64,000 nucleotides of DNA from Scortum barcoo (lineage: Eukaryota > Chordata > Actinopteri > Centrarchiformes > Terapontidae), in contig CM041545.1 in assembly GCA_023238725.1 (NCBI GenBank), positions 19,001,501 through 19,065,500 of the forward strand, written 5' to 3'. This document shows positions 1 through 11,803 of the stretch, in pieces. The first letter of the stretch is position 1. The number at the start of each line of letters is the position of its first letter. The position numbers and the translations under genes were made by a program. Below the pieces are notes generated by a model, which was given only the letters and a program-made list of their open reading frames with translations, did not search any database and was not told where the DNA came from.

Positions 1-11
1 CTCCCTCTCAC

Positions 12-197
12 CTTCAGCAGGTATCTGTCCAGGATCTCCTGGCCGCAGCTGGCGCACACGTTCTTCCCGGTGGAGGGCACCGAGCTGGCGGTGGAGGTGG
101 GGGAGCACACGGAGGGGGTGGACGGGCTGCTGGGGGACGAGCGGGGGGTGTCCTCCCGCTCCATGTTGGACCGCTGCGACTCCCCGTCCGAGTGAGA
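12..197 (-). CDS. lhx6: lhx6 exon entering LIM domain 1
   Basis: An acceptor (TTCTTGCAG) precedes position 197 and a GTGAGA donor follows position 12. The exon is 186 nt, phase 0 at both ends. It encodes a Ser/Pro-rich linker and the C-x2-C start of LIM1 (CASCGQEILDRYLLK). Confidence 0.88.
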
Positions 198-1035
198 CTG
201 CAAGAAGGAGGGGGGACCGGCTCAGCGCAGCTTCACACACACACACACATTTCAGTGAACATAACATAAAACACACCCCCACTGCAGCGCGCGGATGTCG
301 CCATTTTTCACGATTTGGTTTGAAATTAAATCAAATTAGAGAGTTTGGGTTTTTTTTTTGCGCAGAGCTCCGACCTGTCCGGAAACGCTCGGTAAAGCCT
401 CACCATGGGCGCGTGCCTGCTGGAGGCTCCCGGTGCGGCGGAGATCAGCTGCGAGCTACGGCCGCCTCATCCTCAGCACACAGACCCTCCGGAGACATTT
501 GCAGACCGGCTCTCCGGTGCCGCTTCTATTTAAAGAGACCCCCCCCCACCCCACCCCGCTCCAGACCGTTCAAAGGGGCCCCCGCAACAAAAGGACGCGC
601 TTTAATGAAGCTATTTCAATTTGGATTGATTTTTCCCTTCCCCTTAACCCGCGCCTCTCACAATAACTGTATTCTCTCCGCAATCCAGGACACGAGAGTG
701 GAGGGGGGAGAAAAAAACTACCTGTAATTACAAATAGCTGGAAACGGCGCGGATAAGAGGGGCCCGGAGTGTCAATTTCACCCGTCAATCACGGGAAGGC
801 AACGGGTCACCCAAAGAATTGCAAATTTGATTTTTAATGGCTGTAATTAAAATCCGATTCTTCTTCTCTCGCGCGCGCCGGCAGCGCTCGAGAGGCTCGC
901 GGACCGCAAATCACGCTCATTCATGACGGAGAGAGTCTGCGCGTGCCTCTCCGCGGCGGCCGGCGCGTGCAGCTGATCTCGGCGATGCATTCGTGACATC
1001 ACGGGGAGACAAAAACAAAACGCACACGCACACAC

Positions 1036-1071
<36 letters not shown>

Positions 1072-1371
1072 CAGAGCAGAGACGGAGCTGAGCTGAGGAG
1101 CTCACACCGCGGCTGCTATCTGCGCGTCATCACTCAAAAAAAGGATCATTCAGCCAAAACCAAACGGTGGAGGCCCAAACAGCGTTTAAATAGAGGTGTG
1201 TGTGTGTGTGTGTGAGGGGAGGTGAAAGGGGGGCACCTCTCCAGTTTTTACGCACAGTTGAAGCTCAGCGTTTCCAGAAAAAAGTGTCAGTACCTGCTTC
1301 GTGGGAATCCCTTCGGACAGAATCTTATTTCCCTCTGAGAGAGGGGACAAAACTTCATTTTTCCAGTACAT
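12..1371 (-). CDS. lhx6: LIM homeobox 6, 5' part only (gene continues beyond left edge)
   Basis: LIM-homeodomain transcription factor, in mammals needed for MGE-derived interneurons and for jaw and tooth mesenchyme. Two coding exons are visible. The first (1371-1294) encodes 26 residues starting MYWKNEVLSPLSEG, very like the start of the human long LHX6 isoform (MYWKHENAAPALPEG), and ends at a GTACTG donor. The second (197-12) encodes 62 residues: a Ser/Pro/Thr-rich stretch (TPRSSPSSPSTPSVCSPTS), then GKNVCASCGQEILDRYLLK, the first two cysteines of LIM1. It ends at a GTGAGA donor. Both exons are phase 0 and join cleanly. The rest of LIM1, LIM2 and the homeodomain lie off the window. LHX8 is the near paralogue; the N-terminal MYWK motif and the rbm18/mrrf neighbours favour lhx6. 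Confidence 0.88.
404..505 (-). other. lhx6: lhx6 alternative first exon whose last codon is the ATG
   Basis: On the minus strand GCGCCCATG is followed directly by a GTGAGG donor (403-398). Spliced to the exon at 197-12 it gives M-SHSDGESQRSN, in frame. The ATG (406-404) has a good Kozak context. The upstream limit is an estimate from a TATA-like box at 526-535. This would give a short isoform lacking the MYWK segment. Confidence 0.5.
524..536 (-). promoter_or_regulatory. TATA-like box for the internal lhx6 promoter
   Basis: Minus strand reads TCTTTAAATAGAAG, about 30 nt upstream of the presumed start of alternative exon 1b, within a GC-rich block. Confidence 0.4.
1022..1070. repeat. (CA)n microsatellite
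   Basis: About 49 bp of CA/CG dinucleotides in the lhx6 5' intron. Confidence 0.9.
1294..1371 (-). CDS. lhx6: lhx6 first coding exon, long isoform
   Basis: Encodes MYWKNEVLSPLSEG...PTKQ, 26 residues, phase 0 end. An in-frame ATG two codons upstream (1377-1375) would add MF. The MYW start is preferred because it matches the human isoform. Confidence 0.8.
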
Positions 1372-1621
1372 GAACACCCCCCCTCTCTCTCTCTCTCCTC
1401 TGAAGCCTCACACATGCCTGCGGGGTCTCCGAACTGGGCGCGTGGATTCAGGAGGAGCCGGACGCATCCGTGGAGGGAGGCCTGTGGAAGCGACGCACTT
1501 TTTTTTTTTTTTTAAGTTTTTAAAGCAAAAATGTCTCATTTAAAAAAAAAACAGCTGTGACCTCCGCTGAGAGAAACTACAGAAGTTGTGAAGCTCTGCA
1601 GAGGAGAGGGAGTGTGTCGGA

Positions 1622-1634
1622 GCCTTATTTAGAA
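1622..1634 (-). promoter_or_regulatory. TATA-like box upstream of lhx6 exon 1
   Basis: Minus strand reads TTCTAAATAAGGCTC, about 250 nt before the MYWK start codon. It would place a start site near 1595. A (CT)n tract at 1662-1691 lies just upstream. Confidence 0.3.
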
Positions 1635-1654
1635 CAGACTGATTTCTTCCTTCC

Positions 1655-1661
<7 letters not shown>

Positions 1662-1691
<30 letters not shown>
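1662..1691. repeat. (CT)n microsatellite
   Basis: About 30 bp of uninterrupted CT upstream of lhx6. Confidence 0.9.
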
Positions 1692-1697
<6 letters not shown>

Positions 1698-1699
1698 GG

Positions 1700-3677
1700 A
1701 GAAGGAGTCTGACTACAGGAAGTGAATCAAACTGAGGGGCTGGCAGCTTTTGCTCGGAGGCTTCAGGGCGCAGGGGGGCTGCAGAAGAGCGCAGAGCTGC
1801 AGCGAAAGTTTGCGACTCTCTCCGGCCTCCCGGTGAAAGGAGGAGGAGGAGAGGGAGGGATGGAGGGAGGGAGGGAGGGAAGAGTTTGATTTGCGTGAGA
1901 AGGGTGGACGCACGTCGGAGCAGCCACGACAGAAACTTACTCAAAGTGTGGTGGCGTGTGTTTGATATCTCAGACATTTATATCTGCTGCCAGAAGGAGA
2001 GAGAGAAAAAAAATCCCCCATGTTAATTATAGTTATTTATATAATTGCCATTTCTTCGCTACTAGAAATACACGAGTAGAGCTGACTGTGGAGCAATAAT
2101 TTACCTACACACTGGGCATATAAATAGATCTTTTTATATACACAGCGGCTGCACAGATATGATGGATTATACAGAATATATAATGATGCCTCAAAAACAC
2201 TTAAGGAATAATCAGAGTGCATTTATTTAAGTGTAAAAGTGTGTTAAGTGTAAAATCTAATGGAAAAAATTCATTTCAGTGCTGTAATCTTATGTATGCT
2301 CCTTCAAGCCTCCTTTAATAATAAGATAATAGTTTTTCCCCCTTTTCGTTAATACAATTATTCATTATATTTCAGTTAAATAGGGAAAACACATAATAAG
2401 TGTTTGTTAACGACTTCATATTTTCGATGTGCAGAGCATAAAAACTACACAAATAGGCCCAAAGATAAATAATAGGATTTATGCATATTAAAAATAAAAA
2501 GGTTAAAGTTATATTTGAATTCATATCGGTTGGTCTTTTATTTTCATATAATTGTTTCAGGTTATAAAGGCCCTCAGCGACACAAATATTTAGAAAGTAG
2601 CTGATGCAGATGAAACTAAACTGAGTCCTTTAACGAAATGGGAGCCTGATAATTACCGGATCCGTTGGAGTCCACACACCGCCGGCAGAGAGCCTCAATT
2701 ATCTGCACCTCTAGTTCAGAAATGGTCCCATCTAAATATACCAGACCTGAGGAATTAAAGAAGTCCTCCATCATCTCAGAGGAGGAATGCATTTTAAATA
2801 TTTAATCAAGTGAAAATATATTTTAACGAAAAAGCTTTTTTTATTATTATTGAAAACAGATAAATTTCACACACATTTCAGTGAAGTCCTTAATTTGATT
2901 TAACGGCCACCGGAAATATTCTGCAATCGGGTGATTTTTACAACAAAGACATTAAAAAAATAAAAATAAAAAAATAAAAAGAGGTAGGATTTGAGTTTTC
3001 TGTGCGCACTAAATTAAACTCTTTCGTTTCATCTTCAGATCTCAATCCCTGCTGCTTTTCCAGCCTGACATGAGAGTTAAATATCTCCATAAACTATTAA
3101 AAACGCAGATTTTATTTTGGTGAACTGATTCTTCCTGCACACAAATTCAGATTAGAAAATTTCTCTAAAGCATTTGCTCTTTTTACCTTTTTCTGACCCC
3201 CCACTGCGCTTCACACCTGCAGGAAAACACAACTCAGGTCCAAATAATGTGACTCCACATGGACAACACATGGAAATCAATAACGTCAATAATAAAAAGT
3301 TACATTTTAAGCCTACGCTTCAAAATATTTAAACGACTCACAGCAACTTTTGGTAGACTGCACAAAAATGCATAAAACTGTAAATGTTCACCTTAACTGG
3401 GGACAAAAAAGAAATCAAAAGCTAAAATCATAAAGGATGTTATAAAAACAGGGTTATTATATTACAGAAAACAGTGTGACACTAGGTAATATAAAAATAA
3501 TAAAAACTGAAGGAGGTGGATTTGCCTTCAGTGAGCAGTCCTCTAAAGTCTCCCATTAATAAGATGCAGATGCTTTACCAACTCTCCTACAAAATTACAA
3601 CAACATATGAGCGAAAACTGTGTGGACGTCGCCAGTAATGACACCAAATTCTAAAACTGAATCCTGTATTTGATAGA

Positions 3678-3721
<44 letters not shown>

Positions 3722-4400
3722 AAGATGCACAACAACACACTGCAGATGTGATATTGAATTGCCTTTAATTGAAAAATTTAAAGAGACTGTGGTAAGAAGG
3801 AAATACCAAAACTACACACTTACAAAAAAAAAAAAAAAGAGTTTGACTTCAATCATATAAAAATTAGATTCAAGAGTGGAAAAAAAGGCAAAACTATCAG
3901 GAAAAGAGAACAGTCACACAAAAATACTGCAACTTACAGGACGTGTCGCTGAGTTGCTTTTCATTTGAATTCTGTGAATACAAACCTGTTACAAATCTGT
4001 ATATTTCTTCCTCTTTGATGGTGATAAAAAGACAAAAGCAACACCTTTAAATAATTTTTACGAGTCAAAACACATAAAAAAAAAAACAAAAAAAAAACGA
4101 TGAGAGAATCAGCATTTGGACTGTGACGGTGACGCTCGTCTTTCCTGGTGCGTCACGTGACTCGCAGCTTTACGATTCACCTGCATTAAATCTCTGCAAA
4201 AGTGAGAGAGCAGACTGACGGTGTGAGAGGGAGGCGGAGGGAGGGGGTCCAGCCACAGCCTGCACAGCAGTCAGGTTATGGGGCATACTGATGAGACTAA
4301 ATAACAAACTGATACTGTAACCCAACAACTAAAAATCACTTTTGTCCATGATTGCTGCGATTCCCCTCCCCCCCAACTTCAAACCCTTTTTCCTCCCGGA
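1700..4400. other. lhx6-rbm18 intergenic DNA, AT-rich
   Basis: No coding exon seen. The part nearest rbm18 may be its long 3' UTR. The segment 2560-2810 is less AT-biased, has few simple repeats and contains several CAATTA/TAATTA cores, so it is the best candidate conserved element here. A (TA)n tract lies at 3680-3716. Confidence 0.5.
3680..3716. repeat. (TA)n microsatellite
   Basis: About 37 bp of alternating T and A. Confidence 0.9.
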
Positions 4401-4417
4401 GAGGACGCGTGTTAGTC

Positions 4418-4423
4418 TTTATT
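4418..4423 (-). terminator. possible rbm18 polyadenylation signal
   Basis: AATAAA on the minus strand about 110 nt after the stop codon. Other AATAAA copies lie further downstream, so the used site is not certain. Confidence 0.35.
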
Positions 4424-4533
4424 CTGTAGAGTCTGTTTGTGTGTGTGTGGGTGAGTGTGTGAAGGGGTGGAGGTGTGTAAGGGAGGAGGAGGAGGAGGTG
4501 GGGGGGACTCTCCAGTGCGAGTGGGAGGATGGG

Positions 4534-4723
4534 TCATCTCCTAAACTTGCGGAAGGGCCTGCTCTGGTTGTTGTGGTGTGATTTGGAGTAGGGCTCCCAG
4601 CGTTTCCTCTCCGGCGGTTTGTTGTAAACGTAAGCGCGCCATGACGGGCCCGAGTAGTCGTCGTCCGGATTCTCCTCCATCATCTGGAGCTTGGCCTCGA
4701 TGGCGCGGATCTTAGCACTAGTA
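4534..4723 (-). CDS. rbm18: rbm18 last exon
   Basis: A pyrimidine tract and CCCTCTAG precede 4723. Frame T|ACT AGT GCT AAG gives TSAKIRAIEAKLQMMEEN, then a Tyr/Pro/Arg-rich tail ending RKFRR and TGA at 4536-4534. Alternative AGs lie 6 and 12 nt downstream. A longer open frame runs upstream to 4968, but that part is intron. Confidence 0.88.
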
Positions 4724-4734
4724 CTAGAGGGGTA

Positions 4735-4769
<35 letters not shown>

Positions 4770-7700
4770 CGTTAGCAGCGAGCGGCAGGGGGGGAAATTT
4801 CAGTGTTGGTGATGGACAGATCTCGGCTCCGGCTGAGGGGAAAAGAAGAGGAGGTATTAGCGCTCTTAAGTACCAGGAAGGGACAGATGCAAGAAGAGAA
4901 TAAAAAACGTAGCACAAGAAGGAGATGACCTGTTGTGCCGTGCGGGAAAATAGCAGGAAAACTCTCATTTAAATGGTGAAACTGAATTTGAAGAGAGAAG
5001 TTTTAAAGTAAAATTACGGTGCAGTTGAGAAGAAGAGTGCGTGAGGAGTATCTAAAAGCCGGCAGAGAGACGGTCTAGAGGGGGCATCGAGGGGAAAAAA
5101 GGGGGGAAAGGGTGTTTATATTTCCTCTCTTGTGCTGTGGAATGGAACGAGCGATTTTCGAAGTTTACACTGGAACCGAAGTGTGGAGCCGTTCCTGAGA
5201 AGGATCCCGACCGCTGATAGCTTACTTCGCATGCCGGATTGTCTCCGTAAGAGTCGATGTTGCGAGAACAAGAGGTCTTTTACCGACTTAACTGCTCTGT
5301 TTGACTGCCGCGCTCGAAGTATGTGTGTGTGTATACATGAGTATATTTTGTGGCCGCAATGAAGGAACTTCAACACTTCCACACAGGCCGGTTGAGCTCA
5401 GATGAACTCAACTTGAACTGTGGTTTGTGGTGAAAGCAATGAGCCCACAAACTCTCCCGTATTAACTTTAGGACCGACCGTTATGTCGTGTTAAAGCGTT
5501 AAATCCCCCGTTTAACTGGTGATTAAACTGAGGTTTTGTTAAGGTTGCACTTGAAAAGCCCCCCAGAGTGACCAGAGACTGTCTCCACACTAAGCCGGTT
5601 AAATCTGAAGACGGCATTTTTGTATGATGACGACGTGATGAACAAGCATTTTAAGATAATTTTTTAAAGATCTGTCGCAACAAATCACTATTTAGGATCT
5701 CGAAGCCGTCATCTGACAGAATAAACGCATGTGCAGGTTGTCAAATGTCACTTTGCTTGAAACAAACTACTTTGTCTGAGCCGTTTTCCAAAGTTGCAGC
5801 AAAAATCCATCATAGAGAAGCGATTATCATTTTAATGGGGATGACAACACGCAGTTTTGGACGCTCTTTTCTCGAAGACATTCACAGAGCGTACATGCAA
5901 GTTGTGTGAAAAATGAATCTTGAAAGAAGTGTTCAAACCCCGTTTACTCTGTCACCTCAACACACCTGACCGATGGCTCTGTGTAGCGGGCGTGAACGTT
6001 GAGTTTTGGAAATTTAAAAAAATCCCAATTTTAAAACTGGAGAGGTGCCGGCAGAGACATTCAGAGAGCACTTTGGTTCAAGTACACAGACAACTTTATA
6101 ACTTCTGTATCATTAATCAGCTTTTTGGGCATTTAAAATGAGTCATCTCAGTGTGGTAAACAAGCAAACTAGTTGGCTTACATCACGGTTTTCCACAAGG
6201 TTTTTGGGTCACAAAACGGTCTAAGCTGGCTTTGTGCGAACATACTGAGAGAAATACAAATGATGGTAAAATGTGTGTGTGGTCCAAACCTGAGGTGGTT
6301 GGCGGCTACGGCTCCGTCCTCTGTCGCACCAAGGTTTGCTGCATGACGGCTCCAGGCTCGGCGGCATCGTCTTGTCGTTACTGGAAACCTTCGAACCTCT
6401 GCAGACGAGATACGTGGCCCAAAAAAAAAAAAAAGAAAGAAAAAAAAAGAAAGAGCCCAAACAAACGGTGATGGAAACGTGGAGGGACAGACAGATGGAG
6501 AGAGACAACAGAGTGAAATAACAGGTAGAAGCAAGAAAAGGTCTTCATACGGTGAGACGGAGACACGTGGAAAGTTACATAAGATAAAAAAATAGCGGAC
6601 AGTCAGTAGGAGAGACTAAAGATAAATTTCATTCTTGTTCAGATCTTGAATCTCATGTCCAAATATGTAAAAAGATGCCAAATACAGAGATTGCAGCTCT
6701 AAAATGTGTCTAATGACCAATAAGATTGGAATGTGCTTTTCTGCTTAACACAACAAAGAGCTCAGTGCATCACTTGGGGTTTCTGCAGACCAGGAATCAA
6801 AAAATTTGATGAGATGCTAACGTGTTCTCTGTGCATTTTGGGTACAATCACACCTGTGCATTAGAAATATTTCAGTGCCGAGTTTGAAGAGGACCACATA
6901 AGTGGAGAAAGAGAAGGAGGGCGCATCCTGTCAACCAGACATTTAGAAACCGTCGGACCTCCTAATAAACACCGACAGCCGTTCCTCCGGAGAGCCGGCT
7001 CCAGCTTCCTCCCGCAAAGATCAACATTATCAAACTGAAGTATTGATTTTGTTTGTCTCTCCTCAAACAGGCAGTAACCAAGAACGACTCTGTGTCCAGC
7101 TCATAATCAATCGCACCCTAAGGCACAAGTGTGAGTGTGTATGTGTGTGTGTGTGTGTGGATATAAAGCGGGAGCAGCTGCAGAGCAACAACCAACGTCT
7201 GCACTCATTCCTTTGCAAAAAAAAAACACCTTCCCCAAACATCTCCAGCAGCCAACACAGAACTCCTGAAACCTGCGAAGAAAGAGAGAAAAAAAAAGAA
7301 AAAAAGAACGAAACATTGGTCACATACATGCATACATGATCGTGAAACACAATCACCCCTTTCGCGGGAAACACATGATGCTCAGAAAATCAGCGGGTGT
7401 TATCGAGTTAAATTAAGTTATGTAAATGCAGAAAAAGCACACACACGCCGTCTTACATACTGTCCCGAGAAGTAAATAACACTTATAGCCAAGAATAGGT
7501 CGAAAACAATGACTGCTCCACCAGCCAGGACCCTTCCCTTCCACCTATTCCTAAAGGCACGTAGCTGGAATGTATATAGATCTACGCGGAGCCCATCGGG
7601 ATGAACTGAATCTGTACACGATCCAAAGCTCGAGTCGGGGGAAAATTAAGTTTAAATGTTTCTAGTTGTTTGGTTAAACCTCTGTGTTTTAATGATCTTT

Positions 7701-10700
7701 CAACAGTAATTTATGTCAGCAGTAGGAAAAAGAAAAGGAGAAAGTTTGGAGTGACAACGGGAGTTTCACGTACGAGGAATTCAACAAGCACAACATACAA
7801 TTTGGCCACAGTGTGTATTGATAAATACTGAATAATACAGTAACGAATTAGGACACAAGTGTTTAACTGTTGAAAAAGCTGATTTGGATGTTTGTTAAGA
7901 GCTTTTTTTTTTTTGAAGGGGGGAAAACACCTCAATAAACGATCATCGGCGTGATTTCCTCCCCTTCAAACACTTTTATAACAAAGTCAAGATGTAAGCC
8001 TGGAAAAGAGACAACAACTTCAACACCGTCCGTCTCTGACTCACTTATCCCGACACGTCACTTTGGAGATGGAATCAATGAAGACAAGCTACAACAAAAA
8101 AAGAAAAAAAAAAAAAGATCACATTCAACTGGCCCTGATGGTGGAAAGTTGCTCAAATCTAACTTGTGTAAAGATCGCGCTGTAAGAATTCAATCGAGTC
8201 TACCAGCCAATCTGCTCACACTATCTCTGACATCGAGAGGAACAGCAGGTCAGCTAAAGGCCTCGGCGAGAGAGCACACGTTATTATCTCAGTGGGTGAA
8301 AAGTGGGTTAAATTGGGCCGCGGGATGAAATTATGCATCTCCGTCAGCTAGTGCTGATCAGAAAGGTTGGTCCGCAGTCAGCGGCTTGAGCGAACGACGG
8401 GCAGAAGAAATGTGACCTCTGTGGTATTTTTCCTCCTACCTCCTGTGGCTGCAACATTACATTGACCACGTGTTGAGTGTGAGCAGGCTTTAAAATTAGG
8501 CTGACTGTTACATCCAAATAAGACTGAGCTACTGCTAAGAAGCTACAAACCTAAACCTCAAATCCAAAACGACAGATACCATTCCTCTTACTCACTCGCT
8601 TCCTCCTCACTCTTCAAAATAAATAAAAATACGTCACATACATCAAACTTGTGTTGCTGAAACGATGCTGCAAAACTTGTTTTTCTTGGGAAAAGAAATT
8701 ATGGTTGATGACTTGATAAAAAAAACATCCAGATGATGGCGAACAACAATTACTGAAAGTGAAAGAACTTCTTCACAGTTGAAATGAACCGAGACTGCTG
8801 TTAAGTGTCAGAGAAGGGCGTGCAGAAAGTGCTGACAGCCAAAAGAAGTTAAGTAGTTAAAACTTATTTGCATTTGACCCACCTGATGACACAGACAAAT
8901 TGATATAAATTAAATATTTGGGATATAAAAGCAGAAATCAGTTGGTTTCTAATGGTATCAATACCCAAAGTTATTTTTGGCTGAAATGGTGGATTGAGCT
9001 CAGTTATAATGAACCTGTGAGCAGATTTATCCCACTATGTGTTGTCCTACGGCGGCAGCATTGACCTTGACCTCCCTCTACTATGTTAAACGCTTGTGTG
9101 TGTGTGTGTATGTGTGTGTGTAGGGCGTGATTCGTCTCTATACAGGATATCCCTTCACCCTTTGCCAGTAGGCTGTCTATTGTTAAGAGACAGGCATAGG
9201 TTGCCGCTACAGCAGCAACGTGAAAATGAAAATCAACACATGCTCATAATCACTTATATAATTACAACTCAGCGTTCAACAATGATGAACAAGTAAGAAT
9301 TAGTTATTTCTCTAATCTTGTTTCTGTCTGTGGTTACAACTGTTTTTTTATCTGATGTCAATGATGCCACTGAGCCTTCAGGAAGTTTACGAGTTTTACT
9401 TTTCTAAAAATAGAGCCGAGTTTGACACTTACCCTCACCTGTGCATGCGCCCAACGCACGACCAGCTTCTTGGACAAAGCTAGCTTCCCATTTAAACACT
9501 GGATTGCCCTTTCTGCCTCCTGCAGACACACGCACACACACACACACACAAACGAAAAAAGAAAAGAGGAAGAGGAGAAGAAGAGGAAGAGAGGAACAGA
9601 TTTTATTTTACAATTCTGATTAAAAAAAATCAGCCTTGATGACTGCACCCGAGTCATTAAATAATTAGTCTTCACAATAGAGAGATGGCAGAAACAATAA
9701 TAGATGATGCCTCCAGAGAGACAGTGTGTGTAGAAGTGTGTGTTTGAGAGGCAGTGCGAGAAAATGCATTTTATCTAATCAAATGAGTAAGTGGCTTTGA
9801 TGCTAATATATTAATTAATGAAGTACTTTTTCTGTGCATGCTAGTGTCTGAGTGTGTGTGAGTGTGTAAAATAAACACACACTTCCTCTGTATAATCCTT
9901 CTGGGAGGGCTTCATATCCCACTGATAGACACTAGCTGTGAAACTAGATGCTTATCATGATCCCCAGGCTCACTCCAAAACAAATACTGCCTGCTGAACC
10001 TGTGAAGCCGAGCACACTCCTTTTAAGTCCTTTTTTTTTTTTTTTAAAGAATTACGGTCCACTTTAGTGAGACACATAATCAGCTCCTGACTGCTCGAAG
10101 ACATCCAAGAAAGTTTTCTTCAGCCATCTGAGAGCAGGGGGCATCATTACACTCAATAGAAAGGACCAACTTTGATTAAATGTAATCGACATTTGAGTGG
10201 ATGTGCAAATGTTAATCAAACACAAACTTTTTATTTTCTCCCTCGCACATGTGCTCAAAGTTTCAAGGCTCAGACCATGAAATGTGGTCTCACTCATCCT
10301 ACTGATAAGAGTCTGTGTAGACACTACGGTCTTTAACCGATATACTCTTAAAATTAACTGGACTGATCAGATATTGATGTTACTGCTTTATGATTAACAG
10401 ACTGTAGAATTAAAATTTATAATAATGAATTCAAATTAGAGTAAAACAACTGCAAATAAATTATTGACGCACATACCATGTTATTTTTGGTATAAGATAA
10501 ACATGACTACATATCTGACTTTTATATAAAAATTCAAAACTGCAGCAAAAACACCACATAAGTTAAAATAAAAAAAAAAACTTCATCTTGCGTGTACCTC
10601 TCTGGTGTTGAAGTTGACGAAGCAGTAGCCCCGCGGCTGTCCCTCCAAAGGTCCAGATTTATGAAACAGGAAGTCAAACTGCTTCACGTTACCAAACTTC

Positions 10701-11771
10701 TCCAACAACTTGACCAGGTGATACCTGCCGAGAGTGGATTCATGAGACAGGGAGCACAAAAAGGTTCAAATAAAACATAAATAGAACTGAGGAGAAGGGT
10801 TAAATTAAGAGGAAAATGGTGTTTATTTTAAGTATTTATTCTGTAAAGGATTCTTAAAGAAGAATAGAAGGAAGAAACTTTATTTTGTAAAATGCTGCAA
10901 CATGGTTCCCACTTTTATCTTACATTTATTCATAAATCAGTATATAGAAGGTCAACCTGAATGCTGAACACTCACACTGTATTTGTCACCGCACAGTCTG
11001 TGAATCTGTCAAGTGGGCCTAATGAGAACGACAGCTTTCTCTCCGTGACACCTTTTTAGCAGCAGGCCAGCTGGTGTGGCAGCCCAGTGACAGTAAATCT
11101 CTCATTGAGACAATACCGAGGATACAGTAGCAGGACAATGAGGGAATAAAAAAGAGGAAGCCTCAAATCCCCCCTGAGCACCAAGCTCTGCACAAACAAC
11201 ATCCACTCACTGTGTGGGGCTGCCTGGGACTGCTGGACGACGAGCGAACACAGATATGTGCTCATTGAAGAGCTATGCGGAGTTGTGAGCATTTGTAGGT
11301 TTGCGTGTAACTGACCAGCAGCAGCCATGGGAAAAAAAAAAGAGATTTCTTCTGACTGTTTGGAAGAGAGCAACGAGTTCAGGGTCACCTGTGGGCTATA
11401 ATCACTGTTATATGACTGTTAACACCCAGGTGCTGATTGAACGTTTCCAACGCATGGCGAGCAGCAGGTGCTTTTCTGTTTCGTGAACTGTCAAAGCTTT
11501 TCAGTGTGAAATCATTTATATGTGCAGTATTCTTATTTTTCTGTGTGCAGAGTAAGGGATCATTTGAAGTCTGTTCTACCATTGTAATTAATTATCATTT
11601 GGTCTACATACATAAAATTGTGAAAATTGTCCATTATAATTTCCCTGCACCCAAGTTTCATATAAGATATTTAAATCACTGTCACAGAATACTAAGAAAC
11701 TAATTAAATAGCCACACTTAAAAACCACCAGAGCCAGTAAATGTTTCACTAATTTAAAAAAGAAAAAAAAA

Positions 11772-11803
<32 letters not shown>

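Larger units (their letters stand above)
360..1120. other. CpG-rich block in the lhx6 5' region
   Basis: This stretch is clearly richer in G+C and CpG than the AT-rich DNA from 2 kb on. It covers alternative exon 1b and the first intron of the long isoform. TAATTA homeodomain-type cores occur at about 724 and 843. Confidence 0.45.

Noticed and set aside
320..727. 135-codon plus-strand open frame near lhx6
   Set aside because: It lies antisense to the lhx6 5' region, is GC-rich, and has no domain or splice context; taken as chance.
4724..4968. Upstream extension of the rbm18 last open frame
   Set aside because: It translates a (GA)n tract and intron; a clear pyrimidine tract and AG precede 4723.
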